Source: Jingyaoa shaoxingensis
Lineage (GTDB): Bacteria > Bacillota > Clostridia > Lachnospirales > Lachnospiraceae
NCBI RefSeq assembly: GCF_014385005.1
Contig: NZ_JACRSZ010000010.1
Span: 62,001 to 126,000, forward strand
DNA: 64,000 nucleotides
Direction of reading: 5' to 3'
This document shows, piece after piece, positions 27,400-36,322 of this stretch. The notes beneath the pieces were generated by a model. It made no database searches. It was not told the origin of the DNA and saw only the letters and a program-made list of their open reading frames with translations. Every line of letters starts with the position of its first letter. Positions within the stretch are counted from its first letter, which is position 1. Made by a program: the position numbers and the translations under genes.

Positions 27400-28209
27400 T
27401 TAATGAATGAATGTACTTGCCAGAAAATAAATAATCGGTGCGGTAAAAATCACACTGTCAAAACGGTCCAGAATTCCGCCATGTCCAGGGATCAATGTAC
27501 CATAATCCTTGATCTCATGATTTCTCTTAATTGCAGATGCCGCCAGGTCTCCTACCATGGAAATCAAAGCTCCCACGGCACAGATCACTGCATACATCAC
27601 TACCTGATTCTCTGCCTGAAGATATTTCCCGACCACCGCTGCATAGATTGCTCCCAGAATGGCAGCACCCACTACGCCACCTACAGCTCCTTCTACAGAC
27701 TTTTTCGGGCTGAGGATCGGAGACATCTTATGCTTTCCGATCAGCATACCAACACAGTAGGCACAGGTGTCACAGCCCCAGGAGCACAGGAAAATCAGCC
27801 ATACCAGATAAGCACCGTCTGTAAGATTTCTTGTCTGGTAAATATAAGACAGCATCACACTGACATATACTACCCCAAAAAAAGCTCCCATCACCTGCTC
27901 ACTTTGATACTTCGGAAAGGTAAATACATATACGAATAGAAATGCCACCAAAATAAAGATCAGCAGAATCGTACTGTAATTCTCCAACTTCAAAAGAAGC
28001 ATTCCATAGTAAACAACCGTCGCCAGATAGCCGGTCACCGCCAGTCCCATTGCGTCTTTCTTCTGGATCCTGGCTGCACGATACAGTTCTCCCAGTCCGA
28101 TCAGTGAAATGGCAAGCAGTGTGCCAAACAATACATATCCACCGGATATGATCGTCAGGAGCGCCAGTGCCACCAGAATAATTCCACTTCGAAGTCTTAC
28201 ACCAAACAT
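27400..28209 (-). CDS. cdsA: Phosphatidate cytidylyltransferase
   Basis: The 269-residue polytopic membrane protein ends with the CDP-diglyceride synthase signature, including SPKKSVEGAVGG and GHGGILDRFDSVIF. It makes CDP-diacylglycerol from phosphatidate and CTP. Its start sits one base from the uppS stop, with GAGGAAAAATAAT as the ribosome site inside the uppS end. Confidence 0.96.
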   Translation of the reverse strand: MFGVRLRSGIILVALALLTIISGGYVLFGTLLAISLIGLGELYRAARIQKKDAMGLAVTGYLATVVYYGMLLLKLENYSTILLIFILVAFLFVYVFTFPKYQSEQVMGAFFGVVYVSVMLSYIYQTRNLTDGAYLVWLIFLCSWGCDTCAYCVGMLIGKHKMSPILSPKKSVEGAVGGVVGAAILGAIYAAVVGKYLQAENQVVMYAVICAVGALISMVGDLAASAIKRNHEIKDYGTLIPGHGGILDRFDSVIFTAPIIYFLASTFIH

Positions 28210-28210
28210 A

Positions 28211-28942
28211 TTATTTTTCCTCTATGACGCCGCCATACCGGCGCTCTCTCTTATTGTATTTTTCAATTGCCTGCCATAAATTCTCTTTGGTAAAAGCCGG
28301 CCATGGAATGTCTGTAAAATAGAATTCTGTATAAGCCAGCTGCCACATCAGATAATTGGATAGACGCAGTTCTCCACTTGTACGGATCAGCAGATCCGGA
28401 TCCGGCACTTCTCTGGTATCCAGATAGCCGGAAAACATCTCTTCTGTAATCTCTTCCGGTTTTACCCTGCCATCCAGACAGTCTGTAGCCAGATGACGGA
28501 TAGCACGGACAATCTCATCTCTGCTTCCGTAATTAATAGCAATCTGAAAATTCAGTCCGGTATTATCCTTAGAACTATCCACCAGCTTCTTCAGGCTCTC
28601 CTGCAGGTCCGGATCCAGTGCTGTCGGATCGCCAAGTACACGCACCTTCATGTTATTCTTCTGTGCAGTCTTGATGCAAGTCTTCGTATAACTGCGGAAC
28701 AGGCGCATCAGTCCATCCACTTCTTCCTTTGACCTCTTCCAGTTCTCTGTGGAAAACAGATAAACGGTCAGATATTTAATCCCTATATTATACGCATCTT
28801 CACAGATGACTTCCAGATTCTTGGCTCCTCTGGAATGTCCGTAGTTTCTCGGCATTCCCTTACTCTTCGCCCATCTTCCGTTGCCATCCAATATGATAGC
28901 CACATGCTGTGGAATCCGCAAAGCTTCTCTTCCTTCTTCCAT
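28211..28942 (-). CDS. uppS: Undecaprenyl diphosphate synthase
   Basis: I chose the ATG at 28942 after AGGAGGTTAT; the longer open frame upstream crosses a hairpin. The 243-residue cis-prenyltransferase has AIILDGNGRWAKSKG with the catalytic Asp, YGHSRGAKN, and DLLIRTSGELRLSNYLMWQ near the C-terminus. It makes the C55 lipid carrier for peptidoglycan and teichoic acids, using the isoprenoid units whose pathway includes dxr downstream. Confidence 0.96.
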   Translation of the reverse strand: MEEGREALRIPQHVAIILDGNGRWAKSKGMPRNYGHSRGAKNLEVICEDAYNIGIKYLTVYLFSTENWKRSKEEVDGLMRLFRSYTKTCIKTAQKNNMKVRVLGDPTALDPDLQESLKKLVDSSKDNTGLNFQIAINYGSRDEIVRAIRHLATDCLDGRVKPEEITEEMFSGYLDTREVPDPDLLIRTSGELRLSNYLMWQLAYTEFYFTDIPWPAFTKENLWQAIEKYNKRERRYGGVIEEK

Positions 28943-28970
28943 ATAACCTCCTGTAACAACAAAGAACAAA

Positions 28971-29000
28971 GGCTGCCGCAGACATCCATCTGCCGCAGCC
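28971..29000 (-). terminator. Hairpin between frr and uppS (terminator or attenuator)
   Basis: A perfect 12-bp GC-rich stem (28971-28982 with 28989-29000), followed on the minus strand by TTTGTTCTTTG, lies in the 136-base gap after frr. It could limit read-through from pyrH-frr into uppS. Confidence 0.6.
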
Positions 29001-29078
29001 GTGTATCTTTTGTGCTCTGTTTCAAGACTCTTTCTCTCTTGTATCTGTACTCTGCTCTCAGACATGAGCCAGTTTTTC

Positions 29079-29630
29079 TTATACAGTCATGATTTCCTTG
29101 GACTTTTCATCAATTGCTTTATCTACTTCCTTGATGTACTTGTCAGTCAGCTTCTGAACCTGCTCTTCCAGTTCCTTAATGGTATCTTCTGATACATCTG
29201 AACCTTTCAGTTTCTTAAATGCATCATTGGCATCACGACGGATATTTCTCACTGCTACTTTGGCAGCTTCCCCTTTTTTCTTAACTTCTTTTGCCAGATC
29301 CTTTCTGCGCTCCTCTGTCAGTTCCGGGAATACCAGGCGTATTACCTTACCGTCGTTGGTAGGATTGATTCCAAGATCGGAAGACATGATTGCTTTCTCG
29401 ATTGCCTTAAGCATGCTGCTCTCCCATGGCTGAATCTGAATCATGCGTGGTTCCGGTACGTTCACATTACCCACCTGCTGAATCGGTGTCGGGGATCCGT
29501 AATAATCTACCATAATACGGTCCAGTACATGTGGATTCGCACGGCCTGCTCTGATAGAACCAAACTCGGAAAGCAGGTTGTTGTAAGTCTTTGTCATCTT
29601 CTCATCATATATTTTAATTCTCTCGTCCAT
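29079..29630 (-). CDS. frr: Ribosome recycling factor
   Basis: The 183-residue protein has the full family length, with RAGRANPHVLDRIMVDYYG near 27-45 and a Lys/Glu-rich helical C-terminus. With EF-G it splits post-termination ribosomes. It follows pyrH by 26 bases, as in most bacteria. Confidence 0.97.
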   Translation of the reverse strand: MDERIKIYDEKMTKTYNNLLSEFGSIRAGRANPHVLDRIMVDYYGSPTPIQQVGNVNVPEPRMIQIQPWESSMLKAIEKAIMSSDLGINPTNDGKVIRLVFPELTEERRKDLAKEVKKKGEAAKVAVRNIRRDANDAFKKLKGSDVSEDTIKELEEQVQKLTDKYIKEVDKAIDEKSKEIMTV

Positions 29631-29656
29631 CTCTGTCCTCCTGATTACTCTGTCTT

Positions 29657-30352
29657 CTAAACAGTTACTTTTGTTCCGTTAAATACTCCGTTCACGGTAT
29701 TCACAATGCTGTTTTCTTCATTCAGCCCGAACACCAGCAATGGCATCTTATTTTCCATACATAAAATAGAAGCTGCCAGATCTACTACACCCAGTCTCTT
29801 GTCGATCACTTCCTGAATGCTGATTTCTTCATACTTCTTAGCATTCGGATTCGACTTCGGATCACTGTCGTAAACACCGTCAATGGATTTTGCCAGAAGG
29901 ATCACATCTGCCTCGATCTCAATGGCACGAAGTACCGTAGCAGTATCTGTTGAAAAATATGGATGTCCGGTTCCGCCTGCAAAGAATGTCACGATTCCTC
30001 TGGAAAAATACTTGTTCGCTCTGTCCTTGGAAAACAGCTTGGTAAAGGATCCACACTCAAATGGCGTGAGAACCTGTGTCATCATACCGACCGATCTGAA
30101 AATCTCTGATACATAAATACAGTTCATAACAGTAGCCAGCATTCCGATCTGGTCTGCCTTGGTACGGTCAATATTCTCACTGGAACGTCCTCGCCAGAAG
30201 TTACCGCCTCCGATTACAATACCGATCTCAATACCCGCATCAGACAGCTGCTTTACCTGCTGAGCCACCTTAATTACGGTCGGTTCATCAAAGCCCATCT
30301 TCTTATCGCCTGCCAGAGCTTCTCCGCTTAATTTCAGTAATACTCGTTTCAT
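29657..30352 (-). CDS. pyrH: UMP kinase
   Basis: The 231-residue amino-acid-kinase-fold enzyme starts VLLKLSGEALAGDKKMGFD. It carries GGGNFWRGR (about 48-56) and the DGVYDSDPKSNPNAKKY segment that binds nucleotide. It phosphorylates UMP to UDP. It is the first gene of the block running to rseP. Confidence 0.97.
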   Translation of the reverse strand: MKRVLLKLSGEALAGDKKMGFDEPTVIKVAQQVKQLSDAGIEIGIVIGGGNFWRGRSSENIDRTKADQIGMLATVMNCIYVSEIFRSVGMMTQVLTPFECGSFTKLFSKDRANKYFSRGIVTFFAGGTGHPYFSTDTATVLRAIEIEADVILLAKSIDGVYDSDPKSNPNAKKYEEISIQEVIDKRLGVVDLAASILCMENKMPLLVFGLNEENSIVNTVNGVFNGTKVTV

Positions 30353-30497
30353 TTCTTACCCCTTTATCACTATCTTTTGAGACACTGCATATACAGTTCC
30401 CACTTTCTCACAGTATAACATACTTCACAAAGATTTTATACACTTTTTTTTCATTCCATGTTAGACTTTATAGAAAGAAAGAAAAGGGGATTTTATC

Positions 30498-31262
30498 ATG
30501 GACGTAAAACAGAAAAAAACAGCTCTTGACGACGATTCCATCCTGTATCAGAAACGGGATGACACGATTGGGAAAAAAGACATTTCCTCTCTCTCCGGTC
30601 GTCAAAAGCTGCAATATTTCAAAGATTATTATTTAAAATTCTGTATTCTGGCTGTAGTTCTGATCGCCATAGGCGCTAATCTGGTCTATACCATCTTTTT
30701 CCGCCATCAGGAAACAATCCTGAATATAACCGCTGTCAATGAAGCAGCCCTGGCAAATGCCGATGATCTGGCTGCTTTTCTTAAAAGTTCCTTTCAGGCA
30801 ACCGGCAAGGATCAGATTCTGACAGTAACCAACTACAATCTGGACGACGCCAATCAGCAGATGGCTTTTACCACGAAGCTGGTTACCAGTGACCTGGATG
30901 TGATCATCTGTGACCGCGAAACCTTTGATTCTAAAAGCGAAGCCGGCTTCTGTCTGGATCTTTCTTCTGTGCTTACCGATGATCTCTTGGCCACCTTCTC
31001 AGACCATCTGGTTACCGGTCAGATCGTAGAGCGGGATAATGATGACCAGGTTGTCAACACGGGCGAAGAACTTCCTTATGGCATTGATATCTCAAACACT
31101 GCGCTCTACACCTATTATGGCGGGACAGCCAGTGAAGCGATCCTGATGATAACTGCCGGCAGTAAACATCAGGATAACGCTCTGGAATTTATTCGTCTGC
31201 TTGCGGACTGGACGGCTCCTTCTTCCCAGGATCCGGAAGCTGCGCCAGCAAAATCGCAGTAA
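30498..31262 (+). CDS. Single-pass membrane protein of unknown function
   Basis: I do not recognise this 254-residue protein. The N-terminal 45 residues are charged and cytoplasmic in type, one membrane helix follows (about 47-67), and about 185 residues would be outside. The outer part has DLDVIICDRETFDS and ITAGSKHQDNALEFIRLL, faintly like extracellular solute-binding proteins, but this is not enough for a call. GGGGA precedes the ATG by about 10 bases. Its last 74 bases overlap the end of the opposing DMT exporter gene. Confidence 0.75.
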   Translation: MDVKQKKTALDDDSILYQKRDDTIGKKDISSLSGRQKLQYFKDYYLKFCILAVVLIAIGANLVYTIFFRHQETILNITAVNEAALANADDLAAFLKSSFQATGKDQILTVTNYNLDDANQQMAFTTKLVTSDLDVIICDRETFDSKSEAGFCLDLSSVLTDDLLATFSDHLVTGQIVERDNDDQVVNTGEELPYGIDISNTALYTYYGGTASEAILMITAGSKHQDNALEFIRLLADWTAPSSQDPEAAPAKSQ

Positions 31263-32118
31263 ACATTAAGACACATCCCAGAACTTCTCTTGCAGTTGGC
31301 ATCTCTCTCAGAACCAGGATACCTGCCAGTACTGATATGACAGATTCCAGACTCAGGATCAGGGATGCCACTGTAGGATTCATTCCTTTCTGACCAATGA
31401 TCTGAAGCGTATACGCTACCCCACAGGATAAGACGCCTGCATACAGAATCGGCTGCCATGCTGCCAGGAGCTGTCCCAGATGCGGATGCTCCAGAATCAG
31501 TGCAGGCCCCAGACAGAGCACGCCACTGACAAAGAACTGGATGCAGGACATTCGCACCCCGTCAGTCTTCGGAGAGAAATGATCAATCACCAGAATATGT
31601 ATGGCAAACACAATGGCACATAAAAATACCATGATATCCCCTCTGCCAATGGTAAGATTCTCATTAATACACAGAAAATACAGTCCAATCACTGCCAGAA
31701 TGACACCAATCCACACCAGAATTCCACATTTTTTGTGGAAAAACAGTCCAAATATCGGAACCAGTAAAATATAGCAGGCGGTAATAAATCCTGCCTTTCC
31801 TACCGTCGTATGCATAATACCTATCTGCTGAAGACAGCTTGCTGTCGCCAGTGCAAAACCACAGCAGATCCCTCCAATCCATTCTTCACGACCTGTCTTA
31901 TGCTTTTTTTCTCCCTGTTTTCCGGTATCTGTTCCATTTAACTTATCTGACAGCGCAATGTATGGGAGCAGAACCAATGCTCCTATAAAAAGTCTCACAC
32001 AGTTGAAGGTAAACGGTCCTACATAATCCATTCCCACACTCTGTGCCACAAACGCGAATCCCCATATAATCGCAGTCAGCAACAGTATTCCAGCATTTTT
32101 CATCTGTCTTGTTTTCAT
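31189..32118 (-). CDS. EamA/DMT-family metabolite exporter
   Basis: I chose the ATG at 32118 (AGAGGAAAA before it). The 309-residue protein has ten membrane helices in two EamA repeats, for example AIIWGFAFVAQSVGMDYVGPF and the second-half TLQIIGQKGMNPTVASLIL. Members export amino acids, nucleotide-related metabolites or drugs; the substrate here is unknown. A promoter TTGCAA-17-TACAAT lies upstream. The 3' ends of this gene and the opposing membrane-protein gene overlap by 74 bases. Confidence 0.9.
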   Translation of the reverse strand: MKTRQMKNAGILLLTAIIWGFAFVAQSVGMDYVGPFTFNCVRLFIGALVLLPYIALSDKLNGTDTGKQGEKKHKTGREEWIGGICCGFALATASCLQQIGIMHTTVGKAGFITACYILLVPIFGLFFHKKCGILVWIGVILAVIGLYFLCINENLTIGRGDIMVFLCAIVFAIHILVIDHFSPKTDGVRMSCIQFFVSGVLCLGPALILEHPHLGQLLAAWQPILYAGVLSCGVAYTLQIIGQKGMNPTVASLILSLESVISVLAGILVLREMPTAREVLGCVLMFTAILLAQLPDPGKKEPSSPQADE

Positions 32119-32215
32119 TTTTCCTCTTTTCCTTTCATGCACGGTATCATAAAGCAAGCATTCTTGTATCACTCTTCCGCAAAATATGTTACTAAGCGCA
32201 AAATGAACAGTAATT

Positions 32216-32244
32216 ATTGTAGTACAGCCTTTTGTGAATTGCAA
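32216..32244 (-). promoter_or_regulatory. Sigma-A promoter of the DMT exporter
   Basis: On the minus strand TTGCAA (32239-32244), a 17-base spacer and TACAAT (32216-32221) lie about 100 bases before the start at 32118. Confidence 0.6.
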
Positions 32245-32255
32245 TAAATATCTGT

Positions 32256-32284
32256 TTGCTTAACTAACTGAATTGTGTTATACT
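32256..32284 (+). promoter_or_regulatory. Sigma-A promoter of the DtxR-family regulator
   Basis: TTGCTT (32256-32261), a 17-base spacer and TATACT (32279-32284) lie 47 bases before the ATG at 32331. Confidence 0.65.
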
Positions 32285-32330
32285 TAACAATGTAATGAAT
32301 CGTTTTTTAGTAAAGTTAGGGGAAATTGCA

Positions 32331-32696
32331 ATGGTAGTAAATGAGTCTGCAGAAAACTATTTGGAAACAATACTGGTCTTAAGCAAACGGCTTCCGGTCG
32401 TTCGTTCCGTAGACATTGCGAATGAGCTTGGTTTCAAAAAATCCAGTGTCAGCATCGCCATGAAGAATCTGAGAGAGAAGGAGCATATTACAGTCACTGA
32501 TGCCGGTTTTATTTATCTGACAGAATCCGGCCGCGCTATCGCTGAGATGATCTATGAGCGTCACCAGCTGATTTCATCCTGGCTGATCAGTCTTGGCGTA
32601 GATCCGACAGTTGCCACAGAAGATGCCTGCAAAATGGAACATGTGATCAGTCCTGAAAGTTTTCAGGCAATTAAAAAATATGTACTGCATAAATAA
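32331..32696 (+). CDS. DtxR/MntR-family metal-dependent regulator (short form)
   Basis: I chose the ATG at 32331 after AGGGGA. The 121-residue protein has the N-terminal winged helix of the family (SAENYLETILVLSKR, SVDIANELGFKKSSVSIAMKNL) and the metal-ligand helix with CKMEHVIS. Residues after about 115 are missing compared with MntR (about 140) and DtxR (about 225), so it is a minimal form. It may control Mn or Fe uptake genes, for example the feo genes 8 kb away, but no direct link is visible. Confidence 0.85.
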   Translation: MVVNESAENYLETILVLSKRLPVVRSVDIANELGFKKSSVSIAMKNLREKEHITVTDAGFIYLTESGRAIAEMIYERHQLISSWLISLGVDPTVATEDACKMEHVISPESFQAIKKYVLHK

Positions 32697-32706
32697 TGTA
32701 TGAACT

Positions 32707-32735
32707 AAAAAAGAGACCTGCGCGGTCTCTTTTTT
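32707..32735. terminator. Bidirectional terminator between the DtxR and ATP-grasp genes
   Basis: A perfect 12-bp stem (32707-32718 with 32724-32735) with a 5-base loop has A6 and T6 flanks, so it works for both converging genes. Confidence 0.88.
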
Positions 32736-32758
32736 ATCTTGTTTTTGAAACTGTCCTT

Positions 32759-33934
32759 CTATTCCACAACAATCTCAATCTTGTCCATGGCTTCATGAAG
32801 CTTCTCCACAGCCTTCTCCAGCGTCTCGCCCTTTGTGATCACATGACCGATCCGATGCGGTCCTACATGGAACTTCTTCACTGCATCTCCCACTTTATAG
32901 TCAAACTGGATCTCACAGATATTCGGTTCTTCCACATTGTGATTGACAATAGAGCGGATCACTCCATCCCTGTCACTTCTAAGAAGCATGCTGGCATTTG
33001 GTACTGCATGATTCTGTGGGAACTCCAGATCTTCACCAAGAGCTGCACGGATCAGCTTCTCATAATAATCATATCCATAATAGATGGATACCAGTTCTGC
33101 CAGACAGGTAGCTCCTGAACGGCCTCCCAGTTCCAGCACATAAGTCTTATCATCTTTTAAGATGAAATCCGCATTAATCGCACAGTTATTTAAACCCATA
33201 GCCTGAATTGCCTTTTCGAGCTGCTCCTCTGCGTCATTGATCACTTCTTCGCTTAATTCATATGGTGCGAAATGACCGATCGGTACACCAGTGTCTCCCT
33301 GGAATACATAATCTCCATGAGGCAGCGCAAACTTCAGCTTTCCATTCTGTACAAATGCCTGCGCTCCGAATTCTTTTCCTTCAATGAATTCTTCCACAAT
33401 GAAATGATCTGTTCTTGTCACAGACTTTACCGCTGCTACTGCAGCATCAAACTCTGTCTCTGCATTCACTCTTGTAATACCACGGCTGCCTGAACTGTCT
33501 ACTGCCTTCACAATCATAGGGAAGTTCAGCCCCTGTATCTTTTCTTTCAGGTCTTCATCAAATCCAATCTCACGGAAACGGGCGGTGCGCACACCATATT
33601 CTTCATATTTCCGCTTCATGAGGATCTTATTAGAAGCTATCTTTGCAGCCTCAAAACTGATTCCTGCAAGTCCCAGTTCATCACAGACCTTACCAATGGT
33701 AATGACTGCCACGTCTGTTCCCGCCGTCACGATTCCGTCAATCTTCTCTTCTTTTGCAACCTCCAGAATTCGTTCATAATCTACCGTATTCTCATAGATT
33801 ACTTTATCTGCAAGGGCAAATCCCGGATAATTTCCCGGAATGCTGACTACGATCGTATAGATCCCCATCTCTTTTGCTTTTTTTATCAATGGCACCTGAT
33901 AGATACCGGCACCCATAATCATCAGCTTTTTCAT
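32759..33934 (-). CDS. ATP-grasp family ligase
   Basis: The 391-residue protein has a pre-ATP-grasp N-domain (MIMGAGIYQVPLIKKAKEMG), ATP-grasp residues (FPMIVKAVDSSGSRGITRV, VEEFIEGKEFGAQ) and the metal-binding INADFILKDDKTYVLELGGRSG. The class joins a carboxylate to an amine or thiol via an acylphosphate; the closest relatives are PurK- and carbamoyl-phosphate-synthase-like ligases of unknown substrate. It overlaps the glycosyltransferase gene by 4 bases and belongs to the xpt-ligase-GT unit. It may add an amino acid or similar group to the product of those enzymes; this is inference. Confidence 0.87.
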   Translation of the reverse strand: MKKLMIMGAGIYQVPLIKKAKEMGIYTIVVSIPGNYPGFALADKVIYENTVDYERILEVAKEEKIDGIVTAGTDVAVITIGKVCDELGLAGISFEAAKIASNKILMKRKYEEYGVRTARFREIGFDEDLKEKIQGLNFPMIVKAVDSSGSRGITRVNAETEFDAAVAAVKSVTRTDHFIVEEFIEGKEFGAQAFVQNGKLKFALPHGDYVFQGDTGVPIGHFAPYELSEEVINDAEEQLEKAIQAMGLNNCAINADFILKDDKTYVLELGGRSGATCLAELVSIYYGYDYYEKLIRAALGEDLEFPQNHAVPNASMLLRSDRDGVIRSIVNHNVEEPNICEIQFDYKVGDAVKKFHVGPHRIGHVITKGETLEKAVEKLHEAMDKIEIVVE

Positions 33935-34893
33935 GCTTTCTCCCTTTCATTTTCCGGGCACTCTTCTTCCTTACAATGTACCTTACGCACCACATACTGT
34001 GGATTCTTGCTCATTCCAAGGAAAATTCTTCCCACATACTCTCCGATAATTCCCATGAACATCAGATTCAGTCCCGAAAAGAAACATATGGTAGCCATCA
34101 TGGACGGCCAGCCTATGTACGTTGCCGGGCGTACAAATTTTAAAATAATTACTCCAAGTGCTGCCAGTATTCCAACCACAGAAAAGAAAAATCCAGTATA
34201 GGTAGCCATCTGCAGTGGTACAATGGAAAATCCCAGTATATTGGACCAGAGCTTAATCAGTTTCTTAAATGTATAATTAGAGGTACCTACTTCTCGCTTA
34301 AAATGCTGAATTGGCACAGAACTGATATTCCGTGTCGTACGTAAAAACAGTCCCTGCAAATGTGTATAGGCACTCTTATATTCTACTGCATAGTCCCGCA
34401 CAAACCTGCGGATTACCCAGAAACTGGAAGTCTTCAGATCCTTCGGTTTTTTCAGAAGAATCCGCACTGTCATATAATTGACATAGCTTCCGAAATTACG
34501 GAACTTACTGTGTTCCTTATGCTCATAATATCCATATACAATGTCAAAGCCTTTATCAAACTCGGAAAGAAGCGCCCCAAGCTGGGACGGATGTGTCTGC
34601 ATATCATCGTCCATAGCAATAAATACATCTCCGCTTCCTTCATTCAAACCTGCCATAACAGCATTATGCTGACCTGCATTCTTTGCCAGTTCTACCGCCT
34701 TCACACAGGCGTAGTCTCTTACCAGTCCCATAAGAGCCGCCATAGTCTCTCCATCATCCGGTGAGCAGTCATCTACCAGTACGAATTCATATTCTCTGCG
34801 TCCCAGCCTGTCCATCTCCTTCATGGTCATCTCCACAACCTTACGGATGGTCTTGGAAGACTTATAACAGGGAATCACAAACGAATATAACAC
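33931..34893 (-). CDS. Family 2 glycosyltransferase, DPM1/GtrB type
   Basis: I chose the GTG at 34893, 8 bases after AGGAGG; the in-frame GTG at 34902 lies right against it. The 320-residue protein has FVIPCYKSSKTI at the start, FVLVDDCSPDD and the metal site AMDDDMQTHPSQ, plus two C-terminal membrane helices (about 225-300). Such enzymes transfer a sugar from UDP or GDP to a polyprenyl phosphate on the inner membrane face. Co-transcribed ligase and ATP-grasp genes suggest a modified lipid-linked sugar. Confidence 0.9.
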   Translation of the reverse strand: MLYSFVIPCYKSSKTIRKVVEMTMKEMDRLGRREYEFVLVDDCSPDDGETMAALMGLVRDYACVKAVELAKNAGQHNAVMAGLNEGSGDVFIAMDDDMQTHPSQLGALLSEFDKGFDIVYGYYEHKEHSKFRNFGSYVNYMTVRILLKKPKDLKTSSFWVIRRFVRDYAVEYKSAYTHLQGLFLRTTRNISSVPIQHFKREVGTSNYTFKKLIKLWSNILGFSIVPLQMATYTGFFFSVVGILAALGVIILKFVRPATYIGWPSMMATICFFSGLNLMFMGIIGEYVGRIFLGMSKNPQYVVRKVHCKEEECPENEREKA

Positions 34894-34984
34894 CCTGATC
34901 ACCTCCTGATTACTGTCTGTCCAGTTTCTTCACAAAAATGATCTTCTGAACAGCTTTTTCATTCTCTTTTGTATACACTGTCTT

Positions 34985-36298
34985 TTACTGCATCTTGCAG
35001 GCAAAGCAGCGCATCTTTCCGTTTTCATCCGGTGGAATTACATCCAGCCAGTCAAAATGAAGCTGGAATTCTTCTCCGAACAGATCTGCCATCTTCTTCT
35101 GGAAAAAGTCTTCGATCTCTTCCTTCGTATGGGCATTATTTGCCGGATCCTTTACCAGTTGGATTCTCATGTCGTGATAAGACTCCTGAATATAACGAAA
35201 CTGGGCAATGCCTACTATTCCATTCGGTATCTTCATCAGTTCCAGCGCAGATGTCTCATCACTGTGTTCATGTCTTACCAGGTCGTTGACCCTTCCCTTG
35301 ATGTTCTTAATGTAACGCACACCATCCACCGTCACAGAAGATGCTCTGTCACCGATCTCGTAATTGATAATCGGGAAGTCCTTCTTGAACAGAGTAGTAA
35401 TAATGACCTTTCCTTCATCAGCAAGATGCTGCTCTTCATCATAGATATTCACCACATGGGTATCACTGTTGATATAATACAGCTCTGCTCCCGGTACCTG
35501 AATGATACAGCTTCCTGTCTCGGAACTTCCATATGCATCCATCAGTCCATCTCCGAATGTCTCAGCGAGCACTTTGCGTGTCATGTCATCTACCATCTCA
35601 CTGACCGGAACATAGATCTTCGGCTTGTGTACCTTCATATTGTTACGCTGTGCATACAATGCCATACGCACCAGACAGTTACGCCGGAAACACAGCACAT
35701 CCGGCTGATATTCATTTACTTCATTCAGAATATCACGAATACCTTCTCCCACACAGTTCTTCTCAGATACCACGCGACGTCTCATCAGTCCAAACTTCTG
35801 AATAATGGAATCTCCCTTTTTCGCATCCACATGCTTATGGCTGGTCTCAAAGGAGAACAACTTACCACGCAGTGGATGATATCCCGCATACATCAGTACA
35901 CGAATCCAGTTCGCATCCACACAGGCAGATTCTCTCTGAGTCTGCAGGAACTTTAATGGTGTTCCGGAAGATCCGCTGGTACTGAGCACATTCCACCTCT
36001 CATGCATCTCCGGATGTGCATCATACTCTTTCTGCATCCATTCACGCAGATCTGCACGGGTCAGTACAGGGAACTTCGCCAGATCTTCTGCACTGCGAAA
36101 ATCGTCCGGTGTCAGATGGCACCGGTCAAAGCGCTCCCGGTAAAATGGCACCTCGTAGGCGCACTTCATCAGTTCATGTACCTTCTTTCCCTGACGCTTC
36201 CGGATAAACTTCCTGTCTGTCGGGATCTTCTTATCCAGCTTCATCAGATAATAAAAGGTCATGACGTTTTTCAGTTTCTTTTCTATTACAAATGACAT
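34985..36298 (-). CDS. PaaK/CapK-like adenylate-forming enzyme
   Basis: The 437-residue protein resembles phenylacetate-CoA ligase-like proteins of capsule clusters. It has the AMP-binding LSTSGSSGTPLKFLQT near 107-122, DAYGSSETGS near 256-265 and YEIGDRASSV, and a C-terminal domain. It would activate a carboxylic acid as acyl-AMP. In glycan clusters such enzymes supply acyl or aminoacyl groups. It follows xpt by 24 bases. The acid is not identifiable. Confidence 0.85.
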   Translation of the reverse strand: MSFVIEKKLKNVMTFYYLMKLDKKIPTDRKFIRKRQGKKVHELMKCAYEVPFYRERFDRCHLTPDDFRSAEDLAKFPVLTRADLREWMQKEYDAHPEMHERWNVLSTSGSSGTPLKFLQTQRESACVDANWIRVLMYAGYHPLRGKLFSFETSHKHVDAKKGDSIIQKFGLMRRRVVSEKNCVGEGIRDILNEVNEYQPDVLCFRRNCLVRMALYAQRNNMKVHKPKIYVPVSEMVDDMTRKVLAETFGDGLMDAYGSSETGSCIIQVPGAELYYINSDTHVVNIYDEEQHLADEGKVIITTLFKKDFPIINYEIGDRASSVTVDGVRYIKNIKGRVNDLVRHEHSDETSALELMKIPNGIVGIAQFRYIQESYHDMRIQLVKDPANNAHTKEEIEDFFQKKMADLFGEEFQLHFDWLDVIPPDENGKMRCFACKMQ

Positions 36299-36322
36299 AT
36301 ATCTCTTCCTATCTTAACTTCT

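Noticed and set aside
26902..27939. 345-residue plus-strand open frame across dxr and cdsA
   Set aside because: It spans two well-supported minus-strand genes and their gap, so it is a chance frame.
35057..35956. 299-residue plus-strand open frame opposite the adenylate-forming ligase
   Set aside because: It arises from codon bias of the ligase gene, which has all expected motifs; the composition is not protein-like.
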